A DNA stretch of 64,000 bases from Actinomadura sp. NBRC 104425. GTDB taxonomy: Bacteria; Actinomycetota; Actinomycetes; Streptosporangiales; Streptosporangiaceae. The stretch covers positions 248,001 through 312,000 of the forward strand of contig NZ_BSTN01000004.1 in NCBI RefSeq assembly GCF_030269545.1. The letters are read 5' to 3'. The notes under the pieces were generated by a model, which saw only the letters and a program-made list of their open reading frames with translations, did no database searches and had not been told where the DNA came from. This document shows positions 44,650-53,274 of the stretch, piece after piece. The number at the start of each line of letters is the position of its first letter. The stretch's first letter is position 1. Both the position numbers and the translations under genes were made by a program.

Positions 44650-46068
44650 ATGGCCATCGCCGCTGACTACACCGAGAAGATCCCCAACAACGTCGACCTG
44701 CACGAGGACCGGCGCCTGCAGCGGGCCCTGGAGTCCTGGCAGCCGAACTTCCTGTCCTGGTGGGACTCGATGGGCCCCGCCCTGCCGACCCGCGACGTCT
44801 ACCTGCGCACCGCCGTCAACGTGGGACGCGAGGGCTGGGCGCACTTCGGCCACGTCGCGATGCGCGACTACCGCTGGGGCATCTTCCTCGCCGACCGCAA
44901 ACCGGACCGGCGCATCGCCTTCGGCCGGCACAAGGGCGAGCCGGTATGGCAGCAGGTGCCCGGCGAGTACCGCGCCGACCTGCAGCGCCTCATCGTCATC
45001 CAGGGCGACACCGAGCCCGCGTCCGTCGAGCAGCAGCGCCATCTCGGCGCGACCGCCCCCAGCCTGTACGACCTGCGCAACCTGTTCCAGGTGAACGTGG
45101 AGGAGGGCCGCCACCTGTGGGCGATGGTCTACCTCCTGCACGCCTACTTCGGACGCGAGGGCCGCGAAGAGGCGGAACTGCTGCTGCACCGGAACTCCGG
45201 CAGCGAGGAGTCGCCGCGCATCCTCGGCGCCTTCAACGAGGAGACGCCCGACTGGCTCTCCTTCTTCATGTTCACCTACTTCACCGACCGGGACGGCAAG
45301 TACCAGCTGGGGACGCTGAAGGAGTCGGCGTTCGACCCGCTCAGCCGCACCTGCGAGTTCATGCTGAAGGAGGAGTCGCACCACATGTTCGTCGGCACCA
45401 CCGGCATCGACCGGGTGGTGCAGCGGACCGTCGAGCTGATGCTCGAACACGACACCGACGACGTCGTCGCGCACGGCGGCATCCCGCTGGACATCATCCA
45501 GAAGTACCTGAACTTCCACTTCTCGGTGTCGCTGGACCTGTTCGGCTCGGAGACCTCGACGAACGTCGCCAACTACTTCACCGCGGGGCTCAAGGGGCGC
45601 TGGGCGGAGGAGCGCCGCAGGGACGACCACGTGCTGACCGACGACTCGATCATGGTTGATGCGATCGTCGACGGGAAGCCGGGGCAGACCGAGGTCGCGG
45701 CCCTGGTGGGGCTCAACACCGACCTGCGCCGCGAGTACATCGGCGACTGCCAGAACGGCGTCAACCGGTGGAACCGCATCCTGGAGGAGGCGGGCATCGA
45801 CCGGCGGCTCAAACTGCCGCACGTGGCGTTCAACCGCAAGGTCGGCGCGTTCGCCGACATCGAGGCGACCCCGGAGGGCGAGGTACTCTCGGCGGACGAG
45901 TGGGAGCGGCGCAAGGGCGAGTGGCTGCCCACCGAGGTGGACCGCACCCACGTCCGGTCGCTGATGCAGCCGGTCTACGAGCGCGGGAAGGTCGCCGCCT
46001 GGCTCGCCCCGCCCCGCCAGGGCATCAACGGCAAGCCCCTCGACTACGAATACGTCCACCTCGCCTGA
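44650..46068 (+). CDS. boxB: Benzoyl-CoA 2,3-epoxidase BoxB (diiron)
   Basis: A 472-aa diiron monooxygenase that epoxidises the ring of benzoyl-CoA with O2 and two electrons. A fitting set of metal ligands is E122, E152 and H155 (in VEEGRH), D213, E242 and H245 (in KEESHH). These agree in spacing with the BoxB ligands as I recall them. Regions such as LFGSETSTNVANYFTAGLKG and FNRKVGAFADIEA are also family-like. Electrons should come from the reductase and ferredoxin encoded two and three genes downstream. Confidence 0.96.
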   Translation: MAIAADYTEKIPNNVDLHEDRRLQRALESWQPNFLSWWDSMGPALPTRDVYLRTAVNVGREGWAHFGHVAMRDYRWGIFLADRKPDRRIAFGRHKGEPVWQQVPGEYRADLQRLIVIQGDTEPASVEQQRHLGATAPSLYDLRNLFQVNVEEGRHLWAMVYLLHAYFGREGREEAELLLHRNSGSEESPRILGAFNEETPDWLSFFMFTYFTDRDGKYQLGTLKESAFDPLSRTCEFMLKEESHHMFVGTTGIDRVVQRTVELMLEHDTDDVVAHGGIPLDIIQKYLNFHFSVSLDLFGSETSTNVANYFTAGLKGRWAEERRRDDHVLTDDSIMVDAIVDGKPGQTEVAALVGLNTDLRREYIGDCQNGVNRWNRILEEAGIDRRLKLPHVAFNRKVGAFADIEATPEGEVLSADEWERRKGEWLPTEVDRTHVRSLMQPVYERGKVAAWLAPPRQGINGKPLDYEYVHLA

Positions 46069-46086
46069 AACCGGACGGCACAGTAG

Positions 46087-47661
46087 ATGAGCGAATCCTT
46101 CAACGCCTGCCACTACCTGCTCGACCGCCACATCGAGCAGGGCGACGGCGGCCGCCTGGCGCTGTCCGGCGCCGGCGGTGACCTCACCTACGCGCAGCTG
46201 TACGAGAGGGTCCGCCGCACCGCGGCCGGGCTGCGCGGGATCGGCCTGCTGCCGGAGCAGCGGCTGGTGATGTACATGGCCGATTCGCCGGACTTCGTCA
46301 CGGTGTTTCTGGCCGCGCTGCGGATCGGCGCCGTCCCGGTCCCGGTCTCCACGATGCTGCGCGCCGACGGCCTCGCCGAGCTGCTGCGCGACTCGCGGGC
46401 CGCGCTGCTCGCGGTGACGCGGGAGTTCGCCGCCGCCGGCGCCGAGGCCGCCGCGGCGGCGCCGGAGCTGGCCGGGGTGCTGGTCGGCAGCGGCGTCTCC
46501 ATCACCACGCACCTGCCGGTGCACGCGCTGGACGACCTGGCCGCCGCCGAACCGGACGGCGACCCGTACCCGACCACGGCGGACTCGCCGGCGTTCTGGC
46601 TTTACACCTCCGGGACGACCGGCACGCCGAAGGCCGCGATGCACCGGCACGGCTCCGTCGAGGTGGTGTGCCGCACCTACGGCAGGCACGTGCTGGGCAT
46701 CCGTCCGGACGACCGGTGCCTGTCGGCGGCCAAGGCGTTCTTCGCCTATGGCCTGGGCAACTCGGTGCTGTTCCCGCTGTCGGTCGGCGCGGCGACGATC
46801 CTGGAACCCGCGCCGTCTCGGCCGGAGCTGCTGGCCGAGCGGGCCCGCACCTGCGGCGCGACCCTGTTCTTCGCCGGGCCGACCTTCTTCGCCAACATGC
46901 TGCACGCCGGTCTGCCGCGCGGGGCGCTCGGCAGGGTGCGGCTGGCGACCTCGGCGGGCGAGGTGCTGCCCGCGTCGCTCTACCACCGCTGGACCGAGCA
47001 CTTCGGCGTCGACATCCTCGACGGCATCGGCATGACCGAGATGCTGCACATCTTCATGTCCAACAGGCAGGGCGCGGTGCGGCCCGGCACCACCGGTGTG
47101 GCGGTGCCCGGGTACGACCTGCGGATCCTGGACGAGGAGGGCAACGAGGTCCCGCCCGGCACCCCCGGCACCCTGTACGTGCGGGGCGAGTCCACGGCGA
47201 CCGGCTACTGGTCGCGCTACCGCGCGTCACGCGAGGTGTTCCAGGGCGAATGGCTGCGCACCGGCGACACCTACGTGCAGGACGCCGACGGCTACTACAC
47301 CTGCCTCGGGCGCACCGGCGACATGCTGAAGGCGAGCGGCATCTGGGTGTCGCCGACCGAGGTGGAGGACCGGCTGTTGAAGCACGAGGCGGTCGCCCAG
47401 GCCGCGGTGGTCGCCGCCCTGGACGAGGACGGGCTGGAGAAACCCGTCGCCTACGTGGTGACCGAGGCCGGGGCGGCCGTCACCGAGGACGAGCTGATCG
47501 CGTTCTGCCGGGAGGGGTTGCCCGCGGTGAAGCGGCCCCGGCGGGTGGTGTTCATCGACAGCCTGCCGACCACCGCCACCGGCAAGGTCCGCCGGGTCGA
47601 GCTGCGCGCCCGCGCCGCCGGCGTGCTGGGCGGCCCGCACCGGGAGGCCGCGCTGTCATGA
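46087..47661 (+). CDS. Benzoate-CoA ligase
   Basis: A 524-aa ANL-family acyl-CoA synthetase that activates benzoate with ATP. P-loop YTSGTTGTPKAAMHRHGSVE, the AFFAYGLGNSVLFPLSVGA and FFAGPTFFANML benzoate-ligase blocks, LDGIGMTEMLHIFMSN, YTCLGRTGDMLKASGIWVSP and the C-terminal TATGKVRR lysine are visible. The GLGN and IGMTEMLHIF segments are typical of benzoate-CoA ligases (BclA/BadA). It provides the substrate for BoxB. The stop overlaps the reductase ATG. Confidence 0.95.
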   Translation: MSESFNACHYLLDRHIEQGDGGRLALSGAGGDLTYAQLYERVRRTAAGLRGIGLLPEQRLVMYMADSPDFVTVFLAALRIGAVPVPVSTMLRADGLAELLRDSRAALLAVTREFAAAGAEAAAAAPELAGVLVGSGVSITTHLPVHALDDLAAAEPDGDPYPTTADSPAFWLYTSGTTGTPKAAMHRHGSVEVVCRTYGRHVLGIRPDDRCLSAAKAFFAYGLGNSVLFPLSVGAATILEPAPSRPELLAERARTCGATLFFAGPTFFANMLHAGLPRGALGRVRLATSAGEVLPASLYHRWTEHFGVDILDGIGMTEMLHIFMSNRQGAVRPGTTGVAVPGYDLRILDEEGNEVPPGTPGTLYVRGESTATGYWSRYRASREVFQGEWLRTGDTYVQDADGYYTCLGRTGDMLKASGIWVSPTEVEDRLLKHEAVAQAAVVAALDEDGLEKPVAYVVTEAGAAVTEDELIAFCREGLPAVKRPRRVVFIDSLPTTATGKVRRVELRARAAGVLGGPHREAALS

Positions 47662-48752
47662 GCGGCCCTGCGATGACCGGACCCGACACGACAGGTCCCG
47701 TGACGACCGGCGCTGACACCACCGCTTCTGCGATGGCCGGTTCTCGGACGACAGGCTCTGCCGAGGCCGACATCGAACGCGACCTGCTGATCGTCGGCGC
47801 CGGCCCGGTCGGCCTGTACGCCGCCTACTACGCCGGGTTCCGGGGGCTGTCGGTCGCCGTGGTCGACTCCCTGCCGGAGATCGGCGGGCAGGTCACCGCG
47901 ATGTACCCGGAGAAACCGATCTACGACGTCGCCGGGTTCCCCGCGGTCAGGGGCCGCGACCTGGTGGCCGGCCTGCTGGAGCAGGCCAGGCGGTTCACGC
48001 CGGCGTTCGTGCTCGGCCAGCGCGCCCAGACCCTGGAAAAGGATGCCGCCGGAGTGTTCACGGTGACCACCGACACCGGCACCCGCATCCGCTGCCGGGC
48101 CGTCGTGATCAGCGGCGGGATCGGCACCTTCACCCCGCGGCCCCTCCCGGCGGGGGAGGGCTGGCTGGGGCGCGGCCTGTCCTACTTCGTGCCCTCGCTG
48201 GAGGCGCACGCAGGCCAGGATGTGGTCGTGGTCGGCGGCGGCGACAGCGCCTGCGACTGGGCGCTGAGCCTGGAGCCGATCGCCCGCTCGGTCACGCTGG
48301 TGCACCGCCGCGCCGCGTTCCGGGCGCACGAGCACAGCGTGGCCCGGCTCCGCGCCTCGACGGTCGAGGTGATCACCGAGGCGCAGGTCACCGCCGTGCG
48401 CGGCGACCGCGCCGTCGAAAGCGTGGAGATCACCGGTCCCGGCGGGCGGATGACGCGTCCGGCGCAGGCGGTGATCGCGGCGCTCGGCTTCACCGCCAAC
48501 CTGGGCCCGATCCGGCAGTGGGGGCTGGAGGTGGTCGGCAACCGCTACCTGGCGGTGGACACCACCATGGCCACCAGCGTCCCCGGCGTGTTCGCTGCCG
48601 GGGACATCACCGACTACCGCGGCAAGGTGCGGCTGATCTCGGTCGGCTTCGGCGAGGCGGCCACCGCCGTCAACAACGCCGCCGTCCTGATCAACCCGGA
48701 GGAGCAGCTGTTCCCCGGCCACTCCACCGACAGCGTCCCCGCGGTGGCCTGA
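47658..48752 (+). CDS. Thioredoxin-reductase-like ferredoxin-NADP+ reductase
   Basis: A 364-aa FAD flavoprotein. After a Thr/Gly/Ala-rich N-terminus of about 35 residues with TTG repeats come the FAD motif LLIVGAGPVGLYAAYYAGF, GGQVTAMYPEKPIYDVAGFP, the NADPH motif VVVVGGGDSACDWALSL and the second FAD motif VPGVFAAGDITDYRGKVRLI. There is no CxxC redox pair, so it is a type 2 ferredoxin reductase rather than a thioredoxin reductase. Its position suggests it does the NADPH-oxidising work normally done by the BoxA flavin domain. It overlaps the ligase stop (ATGA). Confidence 0.9.
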   Translation: MSGPAMTGPDTTGPVTTGADTTASAMAGSRTTGSAEADIERDLLIVGAGPVGLYAAYYAGFRGLSVAVVDSLPEIGGQVTAMYPEKPIYDVAGFPAVRGRDLVAGLLEQARRFTPAFVLGQRAQTLEKDAAGVFTVTTDTGTRIRCRAVVISGGIGTFTPRPLPAGEGWLGRGLSYFVPSLEAHAGQDVVVVGGGDSACDWALSLEPIARSVTLVHRRAAFRAHEHSVARLRASTVEVITEAQVTAVRGDRAVESVEITGPGGRMTRPAQAVIAALGFTANLGPIRQWGLEVVGNRYLAVDTTMATSVPGVFAAGDITDYRGKVRLISVGFGEAATAVNNAAVLINPEEQLFPGHSTDSVPAVA

Positions 48753-48804
48753 TGCACGTTCCGGCGGACCGCGGCCGCACCGACCGAACCGAGGAGGAAA
48801 CGCC

Positions 48805-49155
48805 ATGCCGTACGTCATCGCTGCGGCCTGCATCGACGTGATGGACCGCTCCTGCATGGAGGAGTGCCCGGTCGACTGCATCTACGAGGGGGAGCGCAAG
48901 CTCTACATCAACCCCGCCGAGTGCATCGACTGCGGCGCCTGCGAGCCGGTCTGCCCGGTCACGGCGATCAGCCAGGACCGGCGGGTCCCGGCCGACCAGC
49001 ACGCCTTCGTCGCCGACAACGCCCGCTTCTTCGCCGAACCGCTGCCCGGCCGCGACGAGCCGCTCGGCATGCCCGGCGGCGCCTCGGTCACCGGCCCGCT
49101 CGGCGTCGACACCGAACTGGTCGCCTCCTACCGGGTCGCGGTCGGGGAGGGCTGA
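48805..49155 (+). CDS. Seven-iron (3Fe-4S/4Fe-4S) ferredoxin
   Basis: A 116-aa ferredoxin. Cysteines C9, C17 and C50 fit a 3Fe-4S cluster, and C21, C40, C43 and C46 a 4Fe-4S cluster, with C25 as the extra free cysteine. This matches Azotobacter FdI numbering plus one. A C-terminal extension carries conserved FFAEPLPGRDEPLG. AGGAGG precedes the ATG. In context it should shuttle electrons from the flavoprotein reductase to BoxB, replacing the ferredoxin part of BoxA. Confidence 0.93.
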   Translation: MPYVIAAACIDVMDRSCMEECPVDCIYEGERKLYINPAECIDCGACEPVCPVTAISQDRRVPADQHAFVADNARFFAEPLPGRDEPLGMPGGASVTGPLGVDTELVASYRVAVGEG

Positions 49156-49448
49156 TGCCGTCGCCTCCGGCGGCGCTGGTGACCGGAGACGCGCACGTCC
49201 CGGCCGTGCCTGGGCCCCCGGGCTGGGTGAGCGGATCGCCGGGGCGGCGGGGCGTCGCCTCCGGTGGTGCTGCCGGGGCGGCGGTGCTGGTGACGGGGGA
49301 CGGGCACGTCCCTGCCGGGCACAGCGCCGTGAGCGTCCCGGCCGGGTTCAGGCCCGCCCCCGTGCCGGGGGAGCGGATCGCCGAGGCGGCGGAGCCGTAC
49401 CGCGGCATGGCCGGACGCTACCGGGCCGGCCTGTGCCGCATCGGTTGA
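49155..49448 (+). CDS. Small protein of unknown function in the box operon
   Basis: A 97-aa open frame coupled to the ferredoxin gene (TGATG overlap, with GGGGAGG upstream). The product is Gly/Pro/Ala/Val-rich and contains two similar segments, ALVTGDAHVPA near the N-terminus and VLVTGDGHVPA about 35 residues later, suggesting an internal duplication. The C-terminus (IAEAAEPYRGMAGRYRAGLC) is more protein-like and helical. I recognise no family. Its position between electron carrier and beta-oxidation genes suggests an accessory role, if it is expressed. Confidence 0.5.
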   Translation: MPSPPAALVTGDAHVPAVPGPPGWVSGSPGRRGVASGGAAGAAVLVTGDGHVPAGHSAVSVPAGFRPAPVPGERIAEAAEPYRGMAGRYRAGLCRIG

Positions 49449-49467
49449 GGAGCCGGTGAGAGGAGAC

Positions 49468-50949
49468 ATGAAAGAAACCGTCGCCGTGGTGGGCACGGGC
49501 ACGATGGGCGCGGGCATCGCGCAGGTCGCCGCGCTGGCGGGCCATCGGGTGCTGCTGCTGGACACCGCCCCCGGCGCCGCCGACCGCGCGGTGTTCGGCA
49601 TCCGCGAGCAGGTCGGCAGGCTCGCGGCGCGCGGCAGGGTCGACGCCGATCCCGACGCGTTGGCACTGACTCCTGTCGACGGCGTCGGCGCGCTGGCGGA
49701 CGCCCGGATCGTCATCGAGGCGATCGTGGAGGACCTCGACGCCAAACGCCGCCTGATCGCCGAACTGGAACCGGTGGTGGCGCCCGACTGCCTGCTGGCC
49801 AGCAACACCTCGTCGCTGTCGCCGACCGCGCTGGCGGCCGGCGCCGAGCGGCCCGAGCGGATCCTCGGCCTGCACTTCTTCAACCCGGTGCCGCGCATGC
49901 GCCTGGTCGAAGTGGTCGCGGGCGCCGACACCCGCGCCGAGGTCCTCGACCGGGCCGCCGACCTGGTCACCGCCTGGGGGAAGACCCCGGTGCGCTCCGC
50001 CCCGACGCCCGGGTTCATCGTCAACCGGATCGCCAGGCCGTACTACGCCGAGGCGTGGCGGCTGTGCGAGGAGCAGGCCGCCGCCCCGGAGGTCGTCGAC
50101 GCCGTCCTGACCGGCGCCGGAGGCTTCCCCATGGGGCCGTTCGCGCTGATGGACTTGATCGGCCACGACGTCAACGAGGCCGTCACGCGGTCGGTGTGGT
50201 CGGCGTTCGCGCACGACCGGCGCTTCGAACCCTCGCAGGCGCAGCGGGCCCTGGTGGAGGCCGGACGGCTCGGCCGCAAGAGCGGCCGGGGCGTGTACCG
50301 CTACGGCCGCGACGCGCCCGTCCCGCAGGCGTGCGGCGCGCCGCCGGAACCGGCGCCGCTGGAAGTGACCGATCACGGCGCGGTCGCCCTGGGCACCCTG
50401 CTGTCCCGGGCGTCCGTCCCCGTCCTGGGCGGCGAGCGCGGCGACGGCACCGTCGAACTGCCCGGCGGCGCACTGCTGGTGCGCGGCACCGGTGTCACGG
50501 CCACCGCACTGGCCGTTGAGCACGGCGCCCCGGTGGTCGTCGTGGACCGGACGCTGGACGACGCCACCGCCACCGCGATCGCCATCGCACCGAGCGACTC
50601 CTGCCCCGCCGACGCCGTCGCGGCCGCGACCGGCCTGTTGCAGGCCGCCGGGCTCACGGTGCACGTCATCGACGACACGCCCGGTCTCATCGTCACCCGC
50701 ACCGTCGCGATGCTGGTCAACCTGGCCGCCGACGCGCTGCAGCACGGCGTCGCCACCGCCGCCGACATCGACGCCGCCATGCGGCTGGGCGCCGGACACC
50801 CCCTCGGTCCGCTCGCCTGGGGCGACCGGTGGGGAGCGGGCACCGTCCACTCCGTCCTGACCGCCTTGCAGGACGCCTACGGCGACCCCCGCTACCGCCC
50901 GAGCCCGCTGCTGCGCCGCCGCGCCCTGAGCGGGCGATCACTGGCATGA
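49468..50949 (+). CDS. 3-hydroxyacyl-CoA dehydrogenase (PaaH-like)
   Basis: A 493-aa NAD+-dependent dehydrogenase with the Rossmann motif VAVVGTGTMGAGIAQVAALA, NTSSLSPTALA, the catalytic His in ILGLHFFNPVPRMRLVEVV, and a duplicated C-terminal 3HCDH domain ending LAWGDRWGAGTVHSVLTALQ, which gives PaaH-type length. In the box pathway it would oxidise 3-hydroxyadipyl-CoA to 3-oxoadipyl-CoA. ATG 49468, seven bases after the start of AGGAG, is preferred to an upstream GTG at 49456. Confidence 0.92.
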   Translation: MKETVAVVGTGTMGAGIAQVAALAGHRVLLLDTAPGAADRAVFGIREQVGRLAARGRVDADPDALALTPVDGVGALADARIVIEAIVEDLDAKRRLIAELEPVVAPDCLLASNTSSLSPTALAAGAERPERILGLHFFNPVPRMRLVEVVAGADTRAEVLDRAADLVTAWGKTPVRSAPTPGFIVNRIARPYYAEAWRLCEEQAAAPEVVDAVLTGAGGFPMGPFALMDLIGHDVNEAVTRSVWSAFAHDRRFEPSQAQRALVEAGRLGRKSGRGVYRYGRDAPVPQACGAPPEPAPLEVTDHGAVALGTLLSRASVPVLGGERGDGTVELPGGALLVRGTGVTATALAVEHGAPVVVVDRTLDDATATAIAIAPSDSCPADAVAAATGLLQAAGLTVHVIDDTPGLIVTRTVAMLVNLAADALQHGVATAADIDAAMRLGAGHPLGPLAWGDRWGAGTVHSVLTALQDAYGDPRYRPSPLLRRRALSGRSLA

Positions 50950-50983
50950 CCGCACACTCCGACATGCCCATGGAGGACACCCG

Positions 50984-51727
50984 ATGACCGTGGTCCGGGT
51001 CGACCGCGAGGACCACCTGCTATGGGTCGGCCTCGACCGTCCGGCCAAGCACAACGCACTCGACCAGGCGATGGTCGCCGAACTGGAGGCGGTGCTGGAC
51101 TCCGCCCGCCGCGGCGACCCGTGCGTCCTGATCGTGCACTCCACCACCCCCGGCATGTTCGCCGCGGGCGCCGACATCGCCGAACTGCGCGACCGCGACG
51201 CCGACGCGGCGCTGCTGGCCATCAACGCCGGCCTGTTCGACCGGCTGGAGGCGCACCGCTGGCCGACCATCGCGCTCGTCGACGGCCCCGCCTTCGGCGG
51301 CGGCTGCGAGCTGGCACTGGCCTGCGACTTGCGCATCGGCTCGGGCAACGCGCACTTCGCCCAGCCGGAGCCGTCGCTGGGCATCATCGCCGGCGCGGGC
51401 GCGAACTGGCGGCTGCCGCAGCTGGTCGGCCTGGCCACGGCCCGCCGCATGCTGTACGCCGGGGCGCGCCTGGACGCCGCGCAGGCCCTAAAGGCCGGCC
51501 TCCTCGACGAGGTCGTCGACGACCGCGACCGGCTGGTCGAGCGGGGCCGGGAACTGGCCGCGGCCATCGCCGAACGCTCCTGGCGCGCCCTGGAGCTCAC
51601 CAAGCTCGCGCTGCGCAGCCGGCGGCCCGCGACCACGGCCTTCGACCTGGCCGCGCAGGCCCTGCTGTTCGACAGCGAGGACAAGCACACCCGGATGACG
51701 GCCTTCCTGGAGCGGAGAAACCGATGA
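50984..51727 (+). CDS. Enoyl-CoA hydratase/isomerase
   Basis: A 247-aa crotonase. The oxyanion-hole segments MFAAGADIAELRDRDAD and GPAFGGGCELALACDLRIGS are present, with the acid residues around EPSLGIIAGAGANWRLPQLV. In this operon it would hydrate or isomerise dehydroadipyl-CoA on the way to 3-oxoadipyl-CoA. The stop overlaps the BoxD-like start (ATGA). Confidence 0.93.
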   Translation: MTVVRVDREDHLLWVGLDRPAKHNALDQAMVAELEAVLDSARRGDPCVLIVHSTTPGMFAAGADIAELRDRDADAALLAINAGLFDRLEAHRWPTIALVDGPAFGGGCELALACDLRIGSGNAHFAQPEPSLGIIAGAGANWRLPQLVGLATARRMLYAGARLDAAQALKAGLLDEVVDDRDRLVERGRELAAAIAERSWRALELTKLALRSRRPATTAFDLAAQALLFDSEDKHTRMTAFLERRNR

Positions 51728-53271
51728 CGCCCGTACTTCGCAGCTACAGCCACGACACCTGGCAGGAGGGCGGCGGCCCCGCCAGACCCCTGCGCGACGC
51801 CGCCACCGGCGAGGTCGTGGCGCGGCTGCCCGCCACCGGTCCCGATCCGGCCGCGATGCTCGACCACGCGCGCCGGGTCGGCGGCCCCGCGCTGCGCGCC
51901 CTCACCTTCCAGCAGCGCGCGGCCATCCTCAAGGCGCTGGCCCGGCACCTGAGCGACCACGCCGCCGAGTTCGCCGAGCTCAGCACCAGAACCGGCGCGA
52001 CCCGCCGGGACACCGCCGTCGACGTGCAGGGCGGCATCGGCACGCTCGCCGTCTACGCGAGCAAGGCCGCCGCGGAGCTGCCGGACGCGGTCGTGCTGGC
52101 GGACGGCCCGGTCGAGCCGCTGGGCCGCGGCGGCACGTTCGCGGGACGGCACGTGCTGGCGCCCAGGCTCGGCGCCGCGGTGCAGATCAACGCCTTCAAC
52201 TTCCCCGTCTGGGGGATGCTGGAGAAGTTCGCACCGGCCTTCCTCGCCGGGATGCCGTCGGTGGTCAAGCCGGCCGGGCCGACCGCCTACCTCACCGAAC
52301 TCGTGGTGCGCCGAATGACCGAGTCCGGGATGCTGCCCGAGGGGACGCTGTCGCTGCTGTGCGCGGGTCCCGCCGGGCTGCTGGAAGGCCTCACGGCGCA
52401 GGACACCCTCAGCTTCACCGGGTCGGCGGCGACCGCGCTGAAACTGCGCACCCACCCCGCCGTCGCGGGCCGCGCCGTGCCGTTCAACGCCGAGGCCGAC
52501 TCCCTCAACTGCTCGGTCCTCGGTCCCGACGTGACGGCGGACGACCCGGAGTTCACGCTGTTCGTCGACCAGATCGTCACCGAGATGACCGTCAAGGCGG
52601 GCCAGAAGTGCACCGCGATCCGCCGCGCCTTCGTCCCGGCCGCGCTGGCCGACGCCGTCACCGAGGCGCTCGCCGAGCGCCTGCGCCGCATCGTCGTCGG
52701 CCATCCGGCGCGGCAGGACACCGACATGGGTCCGCTGGTCGGCCTGGACCAGCGGGAGGAGGTGCGCGCCGCCGTCGCCGGGCTGGCCGCCGAAGCGAAG
52801 ATCGTCTTCGGTGATCCGCTCCGGGTCGACGCCGCCGGCGCCGATCCCGAGCGCGGCGCCTTCCTGTCTCCGATCCTGCTGCGCTGCGACGACCCGTCGG
52901 CCGCCGCGCCGCACGAGATCGAGGCGTTCGGCCCCGTCAGCACGCTGCTGCCCTACACCGGCCTGGACGAGGTCGCCGCGGCCGCCGCGCGGGGCGGGGG
53001 AAGCCTCGCGGGTTCGATCGTCACCGCCGACCCCCGGGTCGCGCGGACCCTGGTGGACGGCCTGGCCCCCTGGCACGGGCGGCTCCTGGTGCTGAACCGC
53101 GACGACGCCGCCGAGTCGACCGGGCACGGGGTGGCGATGCCGCAGCTCGTGCACGGCGGGCCGGGCCGGGCCGGCGGCGGCGAGGAACTCGGCGGGCTCC
53201 GCGCCCTGCACCACTACATGCGCCGCACCGCCGTGCAGGGGCACCCCGGGTTCCTGGCCGGCCTCGCCTGA
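51724..53271 (+). CDS. boxD: 3,4-dehydroadipyl-CoA semialdehyde dehydrogenase (BoxD-like)
   Basis: A 515-aa aldehyde dehydrogenase of the PaaZ/BoxD branch: AAVQINAFNFPVWGMLEKFA, MPSVVKPAGPTAYLTE, the catalytic Glu region FNAEADSLNCSVLG, the catalytic Cys in VKAGQKCTAIRRAF and C-terminal GGPGRAGGGEELGGLRALHH. It lacks the extra MaoC domain of PaaZ, as expected for BoxD. It oxidises the semialdehyde released by BoxC. Last gene of the operon, with three bases between its stop and that of the convergent PaaX-like gene. Confidence 0.93.
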   Translation: MTPVLRSYSHDTWQEGGGPARPLRDAATGEVVARLPATGPDPAAMLDHARRVGGPALRALTFQQRAAILKALARHLSDHAAEFAELSTRTGATRRDTAVDVQGGIGTLAVYASKAAAELPDAVVLADGPVEPLGRGGTFAGRHVLAPRLGAAVQINAFNFPVWGMLEKFAPAFLAGMPSVVKPAGPTAYLTELVVRRMTESGMLPEGTLSLLCAGPAGLLEGLTAQDTLSFTGSAATALKLRTHPAVAGRAVPFNAEADSLNCSVLGPDVTADDPEFTLFVDQIVTEMTVKAGQKCTAIRRAFVPAALADAVTEALAERLRRIVVGHPARQDTDMGPLVGLDQREEVRAAVAGLAAEAKIVFGDPLRVDAAGADPERGAFLSPILLRCDDPSAAAPHEIEAFGPVSTLLPYTGLDEVAAAAARGGGSLAGSIVTADPRVARTLVDGLAPWHGRLLVLNRDDAAESTGHGVAMPQLVHGGPGRAGGGEELGGLRALHHYMRRTAVQGHPGFLAGLA

Positions 53272-53274
53272 GCC

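Noticed and set aside
42583-47049. A 1488-codon open frame on the minus strand
   Set aside because: It is antisense to boxC, boxB and the benzoate-CoA ligase, which have clear catalytic motifs; the frame is open only because of the high G+C codon bias.
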